A stretch of 64,000 nt of DNA from Natronorubrum tibetense GA33 (GCF_000383975.1 NZ_KB913017.1:1469105-1533104); one strand, 5' to 3'. Shown: positions 1 to 9,097, counted from the first letter of the stretch. Notes: generated from the letters alone by a model not told the origin. A program made the numbers and translations.

Positions 1-1
1 G

Positions 2-313
2 GTGATCGACTTCGTCGGGAGAGACGAGACGACCGCCCTGGCTCCGGAGATCGTCGCCGCCGGCGGCGACCACCACATCGTCGGCTACGGTGGTCACGTC
101 CACGAACCCAGTCAGGCGCTGGTCAACGGCGAGTTCGCGTTTCGCGGCACGCTGGTCGGGAAGTACGCCGAACTGCAGGAACTCGTTTCGCTCGTCGACC
201 GCGGCGACGTCGAGTTGCGGACCGAAACCTACGACCTCGCGGACATCAACACGGTCGCGGAACGCCTCGAGCACAACGAAATCGAGGGGCGCGCGGTCGT
301 CCTGCCGCCCTGA
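2..313 (+). CDS. Zinc-type alcohol dehydrogenase, C-terminal fragment
   Basis: The gene enters from the left edge; only about 103 C-terminal residues are present. They include the end of a Rossmann-fold NAD(P)-binding domain (IVAAGGDHHIVGYGGHVHEP) and the usual closing pattern of the medium-chain zinc-dependent dehydrogenases, in which a segment like FRGTLVGKYAELQELVSLV precedes the last strand. These enzymes oxidise alcohols or reduce aldehydes in the cytoplasm. The catalytic and zinc-binding residues lie outside the window, so substrate and activity cannot be judged. It ends 45 nt before the old-yellow-enzyme gene on the same strand. Confidence 0.75.
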   Translation: MIDFVGRDETTALAPEIVAAGGDHHIVGYGGHVHEPSQALVNGEFAFRGTLVGKYAELQELVSLVDRGDVELRTETYDLADINTVAERLEHNEIEGRAVVLPP

Positions 314-358
314 TTCGAGCGGCGCTACGCTCTTGTACGGCGGCGTGATACGCCCTGC

Positions 359-1738
359 ATGGCGACGCTCGAGGACCCCATCGAGATCGGCAGCTGCGAG
401 GTTCCCAACCGGCTCTATCGCGCGCCAGTGCTCGAGTGTGCGGGCAACGGACCCGACGCCGTTGACACGCTTATCGACGACCTCGAGCCGGCCGCCGAGT
501 CCGGCGTCGGCCTCCTTTGTCAGGGCGCGACGATCGTCCGCGGCGACGGTGGCTGTGCCGCACCGGGGATGACTCGCGTACACGACCCCGAGTTCGTCTC
601 CGAACTATCGCGGCTGACCGACCGAATTCACGAGCACGGCAGCCGGATCTTCGTGCAACTCGAGCACGGCGGGCTGCGGAGCATGGAGACCTGGCACGCC
701 GAGTACCGCGAGGAGCACCCGGACCTGGAGCAACTGGCAGTATCGGAGCCGCCCTGGCAGTTGCGACTGCTGGATCGGTTGGGCTTTCTCGCCTACGATC
801 CCCACGTCCTCGAGACCGAGGAGGTGTACGAACTCGCGGCCGATTTCGGCCGGTCTGCGGCCCACGCTGCGGCGGCGGGCTACGACGGCATCCACCTCTC
901 GGGGGCGAACATGGGCATCGTCCAGCAGTTTCTCTCGCCGTTTTACAACCGGCGGGACGACGAGTTCGGCGGCTCTCCGGAGGCGAGACTCGAGTTCCTC
1001 GCGCTCGTCCACGACGAGATCCGCGAACGAGCGGGCGACGTTCCGCTGATGACCAAGGTGCCTGCCGAGACACCCGCACCGCCCGCGCCAGTCGTGCGCC
1101 GAAAGCTCTCGCTCGAGGACGGAATCGAGATCGCCCGGCGACTCGAGCGAATCGGCTACGACGCCGTCGTTCCCGTCCAGACGTCGGTCGTCTGGGACAT
1201 GAGCATCGTCCGCGGGGAGTATCCCGAGCGCGCGTGGGGGAACGAGCAGTTGCACGAGGCGTACGACGCGGCGTTCGGCGGCGCGACGCGAAGACGGCTG
1301 GTCGCCGCCGCGAACCGGGTCCAGTCGCTGCAGTACGATTTCGACCCCGCGTGGAACGAGGAGTTCTGCCGGCGGGTTCGCGAGCAGGTGTCGATCCCCG
1401 TGCTCGCGGAGGGCGGGATTCGCGAGCGAGGGGAGATGGATCGATTGCTCGGCTCGAGTGGCGTATCCAGCGACGGCACTCGAGAGAAAGCGGCTTGCGA
1501 CATGGTCGGCATGGCTCGCCCCTTCTACGCCGAGCCGCGACTGGGGGCGCGGCTGCTCGAGAACGGTACCGACGCCGAGACGCCGACGGACGGCGGTCTG
1601 CGCGTGCTCTGTGAGAACTGTAACAACTGTACGGTGCCGCAAGCGACCGGCGCGCCGGGCATCTGCCGGACGCCGAGCGTGTTGCGAAAACGGGGCGAAC
1701 TCGAGCGCGAGGGCGCGTACGAACGCTCCGAGACGTAG
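359..1738 (+). CDS. Old yellow enzyme-family NADH:flavin oxidoreductase
   Basis: A 459-residue TIM-barrel flavoprotein of the NADH:flavin oxidoreductase family. Visible family features are the N-terminal entry PNRLYRAPVLE, HGSRIFVQLEHGG (flavin-side substrate pocket), GYDGIHLSGANMGIVQQFLSPFYNRRDDEFGGS and the phosphate-binding end segment CDMVGMARPFYAEP. The C-terminus holds a cysteine cluster, CENCNNC plus a later C, as in the Fe-S-containing 2,4-dienoyl-CoA-reductase-like branch, but the protein stops there, without the extra FAD/NAD domains of that branch. It probably reduces activated double bonds; the substrate is unknown. The ATG at 359 fits the family N-terminus. Confidence 0.85.
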   Translation: MATLEDPIEIGSCEVPNRLYRAPVLECAGNGPDAVDTLIDDLEPAAESGVGLLCQGATIVRGDGGCAAPGMTRVHDPEFVSELSRLTDRIHEHGSRIFVQLEHGGLRSMETWHAEYREEHPDLEQLAVSEPPWQLRLLDRLGFLAYDPHVLETEEVYELAADFGRSAAHAAAAGYDGIHLSGANMGIVQQFLSPFYNRRDDEFGGSPEARLEFLALVHDEIRERAGDVPLMTKVPAETPAPPAPVVRRKLSLEDGIEIARRLERIGYDAVVPVQTSVVWDMSIVRGEYPERAWGNEQLHEAYDAAFGGATRRRLVAAANRVQSLQYDFDPAWNEEFCRRVREQVSIPVLAEGGIRERGEMDRLLGSSGVSSDGTREKAACDMVGMARPFYAEPRLGARLLENGTDAETPTDGGLRVLCENCNNCTVPQATGAPGICRTPSVLRKRGELEREGAYERSET

Positions 1739-1740
1739 AA

Positions 1741-2427
1741 TCAGGCCGTAACGACGTCGCTCGTCAGTTCCTCGAGCGTCAGTTCGCGGGTGTAGTCGGG
1801 GGTCTCGACCTCGATCAGGGTGTCGTCCTCGAGGTCGGTGAAGTGAAGCGTTAGCTCGTAGGAGCCGTCGGCGGCGATCTCGCCGGGTTCGCGCTGCCCG
1901 GTCTCCGGTTCGTGGACCCAGGCGTACTCCCCGGCGTGGTCGGGATCACTCTGTCCCTGAACGTCGTAGGCGGGGAGTTGCTGGTCGACCTCCGAGCCCT
2001 CGAGCGGATAGCCCTCGTCGATCCACGCCTGGAGTCCTTCGTCGAGCGCGTAGACGTTCTCGTAGCCGTCGTCGATCAACGAAGCCGCGCGGTGTCCGGC
2101 CAGCGCGTGGGGGCAGACGCAGTAGGTCACGATTCGCGTCTCGCTCGACCACTCCTCGACGGGGTCGTCCTGTGGAAGCCCGTGTTCGGCGGGACTGAGG
2201 ACCGCCCCCGCGATGTGATGGGCGTCGTACTCCGTCTCTGTTCGCGTATCGACGAACTCCGTCTCGTCGTCCACGTCGTACCACTCGTAGACGTCCTCGA
2301 GTGGGGCGAGCGGAACGGACACGTCGGCGAATGACTCAGTCGGATACTCGTCGTCGCTGCCGAGACAGCCCGCGAGACCCGTGATGGTGACTGCCGCCCC
2401 CGTCGAGAGAAGTTGCCGTCGGTTCAT
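1741..2427 (-). CDS. Rhodanese-domain lipoprotein
   Basis: A 228-residue exported protein. The ATG at 2427 starts MNRRQLLST, a twin-arginine-like signal followed by the lipobox LAGC, so it should be anchored to the outer face of the membrane. Residues of about 45-145 form a rhodanese domain (FVDTRTETEYDAHHIAGA and the active-site loop YCVCPHALAG, where a cysteine can carry a persulfide). A C-terminal beta-rich domain of about 75 residues follows, with no function I recognise. A TTG start 27 nt upstream is in frame, but the signal peptide supports 2427. An Orc1-box-like sequence lies 62 nt upstream of the start. Confidence 0.82.
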   Translation of the reverse strand: MNRRQLLSTGAAVTITGLAGCLGSDDEYPTESFADVSVPLAPLEDVYEWYDVDDETEFVDTRTETEYDAHHIAGAVLSPAEHGLPQDDPVEEWSSETRIVTYCVCPHALAGHRAASLIDDGYENVYALDEGLQAWIDEGYPLEGSEVDQQLPAYDVQGQSDPDHAGEYAWVHEPETGQREPGEIAADGSYELTLHFTDLEDDTLIEVETPDYTRELTLEELTSDVVTA

Positions 2428-2488
2428 TGACGAATCATTGGGGTTCGAATTCAATATGGGTTCTGGTACGGACGACGGTATCGAACGG

Positions 2489-2512
2489 ACCCCTTCGTTT
2501 CCACTGGAGAGT
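2489..2512 (+). promoter_or_regulatory. ORB-like origin recognition box, away from oriC
   Basis: The segment reads CCCCTTCGTTTC, one base, then ACTGGAGAGT. It differs from the origin box at 37756-37783 at one position over some 22 bases. It sits between the rhodanese gene and tRNA-Gln, about 35 kb from the origin. Whether Orc1 binds here is unknown. Confidence 0.5.
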
Positions 2513-2558
2513 CGGAGAGGATGGGCTGGAAGAACTCGAGTCGAAGAACGGAGAGAAG

Positions 2559-2631
2559 TAGTCCATGCTGGATTCGAACCAGCGTCGAAGCCCCCAGAAG
2601 GCTTCAGGATTGGCCGCTACCCTAATGGACT
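2559..2631 (-). tRNA. tRNA-Gln (CTG anticodon)
   Basis: Read on the minus strand, AGTCCAT (2631-2625) pairs over seven bases with ATGGACT (2566-2560). The T arm is GCTGG-TTCGAAT-CCAGC. The anticodon stem AAGCC/GGCTT encloses the loop TTCTGGG, giving anticodon CTG, which reads CAG glutamine codons. The D arm contains GGGTAGCGG with a closing CCT. No intron is seen and no CCA is encoded; the discriminator base is A. The AT-rich stretch AAATATATC just upstream could be its TATA element. Confidence 0.95.
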
Positions 2632-2772
2632 TGATATATTTCGCCGGGTTCGTTTTCCGACGACGTATCCTTCAGTAGTGGGTGTCCGTATTAGAGTGTT
2701 ACGAACTGGACCGGGTATCGAGGTAGATCGCAGTTGTCGGCATCCGAGTTTGCGACTGTAATCGCGTGAGGA

Positions 2773-3333
2773 CTACCGTGTCGGCGGGTCGTAGTGTTCC
2801 ATTCGATGGCAGTTTGCACAGAGAACGATACAGCGATCGATCTCTTCTCGAATGCTCTCCTTCGAGTACCCGTCGACGACCATCGTTGAGATACCCTGTT
2901 CCTTCTCGTCCGGATGATGAAAGTCCAAACACGGTGGTCGCTCTTCGCCACATCGGGAGCACTCACAACGTCGTTCTTTGTACGTGTAGAGCCACCGTCG
3001 GATTTCGTTTCGTCGACGATCCTTTCGCTCGATTCGAGCCTCCCGGTTCTTGTAGTACCAGCGTTGTTGACCCGTGAGTTCCGTCCATTCGGCGTCGTCG
3101 GGTATCTCGACCCAGTCCGGTTTCGGCTGAACCGGTTGCCCGCCGGTCACAGCTCTGTCGAACGTTTCCAGTCCTGCACGCTCTTTTGCCGCGTTCCAGC
3201 CGCCGAGTGTCTTCATGATCGTCGCCGAAGCCGGCCTCAGCCCTAGCTCCTCGTACTGCGCTTTCGTCGGCGACTCGCCGAGTTTCTTCGCGGCCCGTCG
3301 CAACGCCTCGAGACACTCCTCTTCCGACGTCAC
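2773..3333 (-). CDS. HNH endonuclease-domain protein
   Basis: A 186-residue protein. Residues 1-57 match the helical repeat found beside homing-type nucleases ([24 protein letters not shown]...[20 protein letters not shown]), a likely DNA-binding module. The C-terminal 70 residues carry a zinc pair CSRCGEE, the HNH core [10 protein letters not shown] and the closing [14 protein letters not shown] place the start at the GTG at 3333 because TTTATATA lies 27 nt upstream and the helical repeat begins there; a longer reading starting 111 nt upstream would run through this TATA box. Such proteins occur as stand-alone nucleases in haloarchaea; target and host benefit are unknown. Confidence 0.8.
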   Translation of the reverse strand: MTSEEECLEALRRAAKKLGESPTKAQYEELGLRPASATIMKTLGGWNAAKERAGLETFDRAVTGGQPVQPKPDWVEIPDDAEWTELTGQQRWYYKNREARIERKDRRRNEIRRWLYTYKERRCECSRCGEERPPCLDFHHPDEKEQGISTMVVDGYSKESIREEIDRCIVLCANCHRMEHYDPPTR

Positions 3334-3355
3334 ACCCCCGTTCGCCGCGGCATGG

Positions 3356-3364
3356 TATATAAAT
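3356..3364 (-). promoter_or_regulatory. TATA box of the HNH gene
   Basis: On the minus strand ATTTATATA is centred 27 nt before the GTG at 3333, the usual distance for an archaeal leaderless transcript. It decides the start of the HNH gene. Confidence 0.65.
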
Positions 3365-3454
3365 CGGCGGCTCCGAAGCCAGCACGGTGCCCACGAAGAC
3401 GGCCGCTCGAGTCGAACCGACACCCCTTTTCCCCTCTCTCGCACACTCCCGCGT

Positions 3455-4045
3455 ATGTACGTTGGACGATTCGTCGTCGTCGGTCCTGACGTCGGCGCCT
3501 ACCGCGTGTCGTCGCGCTCGTTCCCCAACCGGGAGATCACCGCTCGAGAGGACGCCCTCACCGTCGGGCCTACGGCGGACGCCCCCGAGACGGACAACCC
3601 CTACGTGTCCTACAACTGCCTGCGGGTGGTCGAGACGCCGACCGGCGAGACGGCCGCCTTCGGCAACGGCTCGCACGTCGATCCGATCGCGGAGAAACTC
3701 GAGTTGGGCTACCCCGCTCGAGACGCCCTCGCGGAGAGCCTGCTGGCGCTGGACTACGAGAAGGACGATTACAACACGCCCCGGATCGCGGCCATGATCG
3801 GCGATGCGGGCGAGGCTCTGATCGGCACCGTGCGCAAGGACGCCCTGCTCGTCGAGACGGTCGAGGAGCCGACGCTCGTGGCGACCTACGAGAAGGATTC
3901 GCCCGAGTCGTTCGGTCTCGAGGCCGACGGTGCCGAGGCGGCGGCGAGCGAGGTCTACGACCTCGAGTTCGAACACGCCGTCTGTGCGGCCGGCGTCGCC
4001 CGAACCGAGGACGGCTTCGAGACCGCGATCGAGAACGGCGACTGA
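3455..4045 (+). CDS. purO: IMP cyclohydrolase, archaeal PurO type
   Basis: A 196-residue enzyme that closes 5-formamidoimidazole-4-carboxamide ribotide to IMP, the last step of purine synthesis in archaea that lack the PurH cyclohydrolase. The N-terminus [20 protein letters not shown] is the family signature, followed by [18 protein letters not shown] and the NGSHVDPI loop; [11 protein letters not shown] is also conserved. The length matches the family. The ATG at 3455 is chosen because this signature begins immediately. It is divergent from the HNH gene, with 121 nt between the two starts. Confidence 0.93.
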   Translation: MYVGRFVVVGPDVGAYRVSSRSFPNREITAREDALTVGPTADAPETDNPYVSYNCLRVVETPTGETAAFGNGSHVDPIAEKLELGYPARDALAESLLALDYEKDDYNTPRIAAMIGDAGEALIGTVRKDALLVETVEEPTLVATYEKDSPESFGLEADGAEAAASEVYDLEFEHAVCAAGVARTEDGFETAIENGD

Positions 4046-4117
4046 TCGCTGGGCGGCACTCGGACGAGAGTCGGTAGCGGCAACAACTAACCCGGCGCGA
4101 CGCCGATCGTATCGTGT

Positions 4118-4852
4118 ATGTCGACAAATTCCGACAGCGGTATTCGTCTCGTCCGGAACGCCACCGTTCTCGCGACCGTCGGTGGGACGACCTTCCTCGT
4201 CGATCCGATGTTCGCGTCCCCGGGTGATATTCCGCCGATACCGGACACGCCGAACGACCGCGAGAACCCGCTCGTTCCGCTTCCCGACGTTGACCTGTCC
4301 CACGACGCCGTGGTCGTCACCCACCGTCACCGCGATCACTTCAACGACGCGGCGAAAGCGGAACTCGACGCGGACGTCCCGTTGTTCTGTCAGCCCGAGG
4401 AGTCGGATGCGTTCGTCGAGGACGGCTTTACCGACGTGCGACCCGTCGAAACCCAGGCGTCGTTCGACGGCGTCACCCTTCACCGGACGCCCGGTCGCCA
4501 CGGGCACGGGCAGTTAGCCGAGGAGATGGGGCCGGTCTCGGGGTTCGTCTTCGACGCCGACGACACGCTGTACGTCGCCGGTGACACGGTCTGGTACGAC
4601 GCGGTCCGCCGGACGCTCGACCGATTCGAACCCGATATGGTCGTCCTCAACGGCGGCGAAGCGCGGTTCAATCAGGGCGAACCGATCACCATGGGGGTCC
4701 CGGACATCACAGCCGTCCGTGACGCGACCGACGCCACGGTCGTCGTCGTTCACATGGAAGCCATCAACCACTGTCTGCTCACGCGGGACGAACTGCGGTC
4801 GGAGACGGAGAACGTTCGCGTTCCCGAAGATGGGGAACGGGTTCCGCTGTAA
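4118..4852 (+). CDS. Metallo-beta-lactamase-fold hydrolase
   Basis: A 244-residue protein of the UlaG-like branch of metallo-beta-lactamase-fold hydrolases. It shows the metal-binding motif THRHRDHF (residues 68-75), an early strand TTFLVDPMF, a middle ligand in TPGRHGHGQ, the Asp ligand in YVAGDTVWY and the final His in VVVHMEAINHC. These cytoplasmic enzymes hydrolyse phosphodiester, ester or lactone bonds; the substrate cannot be read from the sequence. It follows purO by 72 nt, so it may or may not share a transcript. Confidence 0.85.
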   Translation: MSTNSDSGIRLVRNATVLATVGGTTFLVDPMFASPGDIPPIPDTPNDRENPLVPLPDVDLSHDAVVVTHRHRDHFNDAAKAELDADVPLFCQPEESDAFVEDGFTDVRPVETQASFDGVTLHRTPGRHGHGQLAEEMGPVSGFVFDADDTLYVAGDTVWYDAVRRTLDRFEPDMVVLNGGEARFNQGEPITMGVPDITAVRDATDATVVVVHMEAINHCLLTRDELRSETENVRVPEDGERVPL

Positions 4853-4942
4853 TCACTTCCGACGGCGAACACCCATCCCCGAGAAATCCGTGGATCGACC
4901 GCTGGCCAACCTACAAACCGCTCGCGGCCCATATCCTCGCAC

Positions 4943-5611
4943 ATGAAAGTCGGACTCATCTCCGACGTCCACGGGAATCGCGTCGCCCTCGAGGCCGTCC
5001 TCGAGGAGATGCCACCGGTCGATCGACTACTTTGTGCCGGCGACATCGTCGGCTACAACCCCTGGCCAGCGGCCTGCGTCGACGAACTCCGGGAGCGGGA
5101 CGTGCCGACGGTGATGGGCAACCACGACGCGGCGGTCGTCGGCGACGCCCCGTTCCGATTCAATGGGATGGCGCGAGCGGGCGTCGAGCACGCCAGCGAA
5201 CAGCTCTCGGAGGAACAGCGCGAGTGGCTCGAGTCCCTGCCAATGGAGCGACTCGAGTGCGACGACCGAATCAAACTCGTCCACGGCCACCCGGACGATC
5301 CGGATCGGTACACTAGATACACCTACCCTCGGGAGTTCTCTCCCGGACTGCTCGACGAGGAGGACGTCCTCGTGCTCGGTCACACCCATATCCAGGGCCT
5401 CGAGCAGTTCGCTGAGGGGATCGTGATCAACCCGGGCAGCGTGGGCCAGCCTCGAGACGGCGATCCGCGAGCGGGCTACGCGGTCGTCGACCTCGAGGCG
5501 TTGACCGCCGAGACCCACCGCGTCGAGTACGATATCGACGCCGTCCAGGCAGCGGTTCGAGAGACCGACCTGCCCGAGCGGATCGGAACGCGACTCGCAC
5601 GCGGGGAGTAA
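4943..5611 (+). CDS. Metallophosphoesterase (YfcE/MJ0936-like)
   Basis: A 222-residue calcineurin-fold phosphoesterase. Motifs in order are ISDVHGN (metal ligands D and H), AGDIVGYNPWP, MGNHDAAV, LVHGHPDD and VLGHTHIQG, all metal or phosphate ligands of the family. The late segment NPGSVGQPRDGDPRAGYAVVD is typical of the small stand-alone members. It should be cytoplasmic and act on a phosphodiester or phosphomonoester of unknown identity. The ATG at 4943 places the first motif at residue 7, as usual. Confidence 0.9.
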   Translation: MKVGLISDVHGNRVALEAVLEEMPPVDRLLCAGDIVGYNPWPAACVDELRERDVPTVMGNHDAAVVGDAPFRFNGMARAGVEHASEQLSEEQREWLESLPMERLECDDRIKLVHGHPDDPDRYTRYTYPREFSPGLLDEEDVLVLGHTHIQGLEQFAEGIVINPGSVGQPRDGDPRAGYAVVDLEALTAETHRVEYDIDAVQAAVRETDLPERIGTRLARGE

Positions 5612-5825
5612 GTCGGTGACGGCGGTTCCGCGGGGCGATCGACGGGAAGCGAACCCTTTTAGGCCAACTCGCCGGTAAGTCTGGATATGGTATCTACCGG
5701 CCAGACGGCGCGCATCGGCAGGAACTCTCCTCGTCGCGTTACCGGCCGGTGTTGTCGCTCGAGTGGTTGCTCGATCTCGCGCCGAGCGCATCGCGCTCTA
5801 ACTGTCGCGTCCGAACCGGTGACCG

Positions 5826-6335
5826 ATGCTCCGACGACTGCGTGAGGACACGCGAGCGATGTGTGAGCGCGATCCCGCCGCAAAGCGGTGTCTCGAGGTC
5901 GCGCTCGCCTATCCTGGGGTCCACGCTGTCTGGGGCCACCGGCTCACACACCGGCTCTGGAACGCCGATCTTCAGTTGCTCGCCCGACTGCTTTCGCATG
6001 TCGTCCGCATGCTCACGGGCGTCGAGATCCATCCCGGCGCGACGATCGGTCGCCGGGTGACGATCGATCACGGGATGGGAGTCGTCGTCGGCGAGACGGC
6101 CGAGATCGGCGACGACGTCCACATGTATCACGGTGTCACGCTGGGCGGCGACACGAACGAACCGGTAAAGCGCCATCCGACGATCGAAGACGGCGTCCAG
6201 ATCGGAGCGAACGCAACGCTGCTTGGTGACATCACGGTCGGCGAGGATGCGGCCGTCGGTGCCGGATCGGTCGTCACACGGGACATCGAAGCCGGGGCGA
6301 CCGTCGTCGGCGTCCCGGCGGAACGAGTGGATTGA
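5826..6335 (+). CDS. cysE: Serine O-acetyltransferase
   Basis: A 169-residue enzyme that acetylates L-serine with acetyl-CoA, the first step of cysteine synthesis. The N-terminal helical segment contains HRLTHRLWN, and the left-handed beta-helix of hexapeptide repeats starts at [11 protein letters not shown]. Catalytic and CoA-site residues are visible in [19 protein letters not shown] and [10 protein letters not shown]. The short form, about 100 residues shorter than E. coli CysE, is normal for archaea. It stands alone: no cysK or sulfate genes are adjacent. Confidence 0.92.
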   Translation: MLRRLREDTRAMCERDPAAKRCLEVALAYPGVHAVWGHRLTHRLWNADLQLLARLLSHVVRMLTGVEIHPGATIGRRVTIDHGMGVVVGETAEIGDDVHMYHGVTLGGDTNEPVKRHPTIEDGVQIGANATLLGDITVGEDAAVGAGSVVTRDIEAGATVVGVPAERVD

Positions 6336-6393
6336 CCGTCGGCGCCGTCGCCGTCTCGAGTCGCGGGTCGCCGGTCGAAAGAAGCGCGACTAA

Positions 6394-6765
6394 CTACTGC
6401 TGTTCGTTGCTCACCGTCCCGTCCGAGCCCGCCGGGGATCCCTCGCCGGGGACGCCGTCGCCCGTCTCGACGCTGTCTTCGGACTGTTCGGCGTCCGAGT
6501 CGGTCGCCTCGGGGTCGGGGTCGGACGTGTAGCCGAGCTCGAGGCGGAGCGTCGCCGTGCAGTCGAGTTCGGCCTCGTCGAGTTCGGTGCCGTCCTCCTG
6601 CTGGTCCATGTACCCGTTACAGCGGCCGTGTTTGACGATGGTCATCAACGACGCCGCGGAGCCACACTCCGGGCAGTCGAGGTAGTAGTCGCCCTCGTCG
6701 TTCTGATGCCACGAGTCCGGCGTGAGTTCCGTGAACGCGATGTCCTCGCGGTTCGCTTGGCTCAT
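6394..6765 (-). CDS. Small zinc-ribbon protein of unknown function
   Basis: A 123-residue acidic protein starting MSQANRED at 6765. Cysteines 31, 34, 49 and 69 (CPECGSA, HGRCNG, LDCTA) form a likely zinc ribbon, followed by a strand TATLRLELGY. The last 40 residues are a disordered Asp/Glu/Ser/Gly tail. I do not recognise a named function. It lies between cysE and the phosphohexomutase gene, in line with the latter but separated from it by 132 nt. Confidence 0.72.
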   Translation of the reverse strand: MSQANREDIAFTELTPDSWHQNDEGDYYLDCPECGSAASLMTIVKHGRCNGYMDQQEDGTELDEAELDCTATLRLELGYTSDPDPEATDSDAEQSEDSVETGDGVPGEGSPAGSDGTVSNEQQ

Positions 6766-6897
6766 ACTCCTAGGGAGCGGACCGACGCCGGTAAAGAAGG
6801 GCCCGGAGCACGCAACCCGGAGCGGAGAGGGACGCGACATCACGGACGTAGCACGGCCGGGACGCCACCGGCTCAGCATCGAGGGGACGCCGCCGAC

Positions 6898-8298
6898 TCA
6901 AACCAGCGGCTCGACCAGTTTCTCGCCCGCCTCGAGCAACTCGCTCACTCGCTTCTCGTCCGCGGCTTCGGCGTAGACCCGAAGCACGGGCTCGGTTCCG
7001 CTGGGCCGAACGAGGAGCCAGGAGCCGTCGGCGAGTTGGAGTTTGAAGCCGTCCGCGGTGTTGATGCCCTCCACGTCGGTACCGGCGACGCGCTCGGGTA
7101 TTTCGTCCTCGAGATCCGAAAGAACCCGCGCCTTCTCGTGGTCCGGACAGGCCACGCTGCGCTTGTTCTGGACGACGGTCCCGTGTTCCTCGAGGAGACG
7201 GTCTACGCGGTCGTCCAGCGGTTCATCGGCGTGCATCACGGCCGCGAGGAGCGCCATGAGGACGCCGTCTTTCTCGCGGACGTGGCCGCGAACGGTGAAG
7301 CCGCCGGACTCCTCGCCGCCGACGAGGGCGTCGTGGTCGGCCATCGCCTCAGCGACCCATTTGAACCCGACTGGGACCTCATGGACAGTCTCGCCGTGAG
7401 CGTCGGCAACGCGGTCGATCAGGAACGTCGTCGAGACGGTACGAACGACAGCGCCCGAGTCGTCCTCGAGCAGGTAGTCGTAGAGCGCGGCGAAAAAGAG
7501 ATTCTCGTCGAGGTAACCGCGCTCGGGCGTGACGATCGCGAGTCGGTCCGCGTCACCGTCGTTCGCGATTCCGAGGCTCGGGTCGGTCGCGTCGCCGGTG
7601 ACGAGATCGATCAGCGCCTCGAGGTTCTCGGGGGCCGGTTCGGGTGCGCCGCCGCCGAACTCCGGGTCTCGGCTACAGCGTAGACACTCGAGGGAGGCCC
7701 CGGCGCGCTCGAGCAGGGCGTCAGTCGTGCCGCGGCCGCTGCCGTGCATCGCATCGTAGGCAACCGTTGAGTCCGCGGCCGAGAGGTCGGCGCTGCCGGT
7801 AATCTCGTTGACCAGTTCGAGGGCGGCGTCAGCGTGGGGCGTGACGAGATCGACCTCCTCGACGGTGCCGTGTTCGTCCTCCGGGAGCGGATCGGGTTCG
7901 GCAAGTCGGTCCGCGATGGCGTCGGTGACGCCGGGTAGGGCCGGTGCGCCGTCCTCCGGGATGAACTTCACGCCGTTGTACTCCGGCGGGTTGTGAGAGG
8001 CCGTGATGGCGAGTCCGCCCGCCAGGTCGCGCTCGACGATCGCGTGGGCGACCAGCGGCGTCGGTCGGTCGCGGTCAGGCATGATGACGTCGAAGCCGTT
8101 GGCACACAACACGCGAGCTAGTTCCTCAGCGAACCCGCGCGAGGTCTCGCGGGCGTCGTAGCCGACTACGACGGGGGCCTCGAACCCCTCGTCTCGCAGG
8201 TACGTCGCGACAGCCTGTCCGACCATCCGCACGCGCGGCGTGGTAAACTCCTCTAACGTCGCCCGCCAGCCGTCGGTGCCGAAGCTGATCGTCTCCAT
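6898..8298 (-). CDS. Phosphohexomutase (phosphoglucomutase/phosphomannomutase family)
   Basis: A 466-residue enzyme that moves a phosphate between C1 and C6 of a hexose. The four diagnostic sites are present: the phosphoserine loop ITASHNPPEYNG (Ser 101), the magnesium site NDGDADR (about 247-252), the sugar-specificity loop GGEESGG (about 327-333) and the phosphate site RPSGTEP near residue 435. The sequence cannot separate phosphoglucomutase, phosphomannomutase and phosphoglucosamine mutase, which overlap in archaea. Products would feed glycan and nucleotide-sugar synthesis. Confidence 0.92.
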   Translation of the reverse strand: METISFGTDGWRATLEEFTTPRVRMVGQAVATYLRDEGFEAPVVVGYDARETSRGFAEELARVLCANGFDVIMPDRDRPTPLVAHAIVERDLAGGLAITASHNPPEYNGVKFIPEDGAPALPGVTDAIADRLAEPDPLPEDEHGTVEEVDLVTPHADAALELVNEITGSADLSAADSTVAYDAMHGSGRGTTDALLERAGASLECLRCSRDPEFGGGAPEPAPENLEALIDLVTGDATDPSLGIANDGDADRLAIVTPERGYLDENLFFAALYDYLLEDDSGAVVRTVSTTFLIDRVADAHGETVHEVPVGFKWVAEAMADHDALVGGEESGGFTVRGHVREKDGVLMALLAAVMHADEPLDDRVDRLLEEHGTVVQNKRSVACPDHEKARVLSDLEDEIPERVAGTDVEGINTADGFKLQLADGSWLLVRPSGTEPVLRVYAEAADEKRVSELLEAGEKLVEPLV

Positions 8299-8464
8299 AC
8301 GCGTGTCTCATCGCCGGGCGCGAAAAAAGCGACGCCGTCACACGGATCCCGAAGCGTACCGGGACGGGGGAGTCGGTTGCCGCGTTACGAACCCACGAGG
8401 TGCCCGCAAATCCTCCCGTGCGGCCGAGCAACGATGTTTTCTCGACGGCGGCCATAGGGCCGGT

Positions 8465-9058
8465 ATGTCCGATACACCCTCCGTCGTCGCCGTCAACGGC
8501 AGCCTCCGCGAGACGAGTTACACGCGCACGGCGCTTCGATACGCCCTCGAGGCAGCCGCCGACGCCGGTGCGGAGACGGCGCTGCTCGATCTGGGTGAGT
8601 ACGACCTTCCCGTCTACGATCCCGACCGCGAGGACCCGGAGGCGGCCGAGGAGGCGATGCGGATCGTCCGCGAGGCCGACGCCGTCGCGCTCGGGACGCC
8701 AGTCTACCACGGCTCGTACTCGGGGGCGCTAAAGAACTTTCACGACTTCTGTGGCTGGGACGAGTACGAGGATACCACCGTAGGGCTGCTGGCGACCGCC
8801 GGCGGCGGGAGCTACGGCTCGACGCTCGATCACCTGCGGATTACGGTTCGCGGCGTCCACGGCTGGGTCCTGCCCCACCAGGTCGGACTTCGGAACGCCT
8901 CGAGCAAGTTCGAGGCCGACCCCGACGCCATTGACGGCCGCCGGTTCCGGGATCCGGACCTGCAAGAGCGAGTGGAGAAACTGGGCCGAAACCTCGCCGA
9001 GTACGCGTTCATCGAGCCGAGCGTGACGTCTTCGCGGTCCGCTGCGGCCGACGACTGA
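8465..9058 (+). CDS. NADPH-dependent FMN reductase-like flavoprotein
   Basis: A 197-residue flavodoxin-fold protein. The N-terminus SVVAVNGSLRETSYTR is the FMN phosphate loop, GTPVYHGSYSGALKNFHDF is the conserved stretch contacting the isoalloxazine ring, and GLLATAGGGSYGS is a second cofactor loop. The family reduces flavins, quinones, azo dyes or chromate; the physiological substrate here is not visible. The ATG at 8465 gives the family N-terminus, whereas the open frame extends 225 nt further upstream without homology. Confidence 0.88.
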   Translation: MSDTPSVVAVNGSLRETSYTRTALRYALEAAADAGAETALLDLGEYDLPVYDPDREDPEAAEEAMRIVREADAVALGTPVYHGSYSGALKNFHDFCGWDEYEDTTVGLLATAGGGSYGSTLDHLRITVRGVHGWVLPHQVGLRNASSKFEADPDAIDGRRFRDPDLQERVEKLGRNLAEYAFIEPSVTSSRSAAADD

Positions 9059-9097
9059 GTCGGCCTGCGATCGAGTTCCCGTTTCGCCTCCGCCGGG

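Noticed and set aside
2963-4507. 514-codon open frame on the minus strand
   Set aside because: It overlaps the well-supported HNH, purO and metallo-hydrolase genes and its translation is Arg/Gly/Val-rich without family motifs, the typical shadow of GC-rich coding DNA.
5688-5825. Short gene between the phosphoesterase and cysE
   Set aside because: An ATG at 5688 opens a short Arg/Ser/Cys-rich frame with no acidic bias that runs into cysE out of frame.
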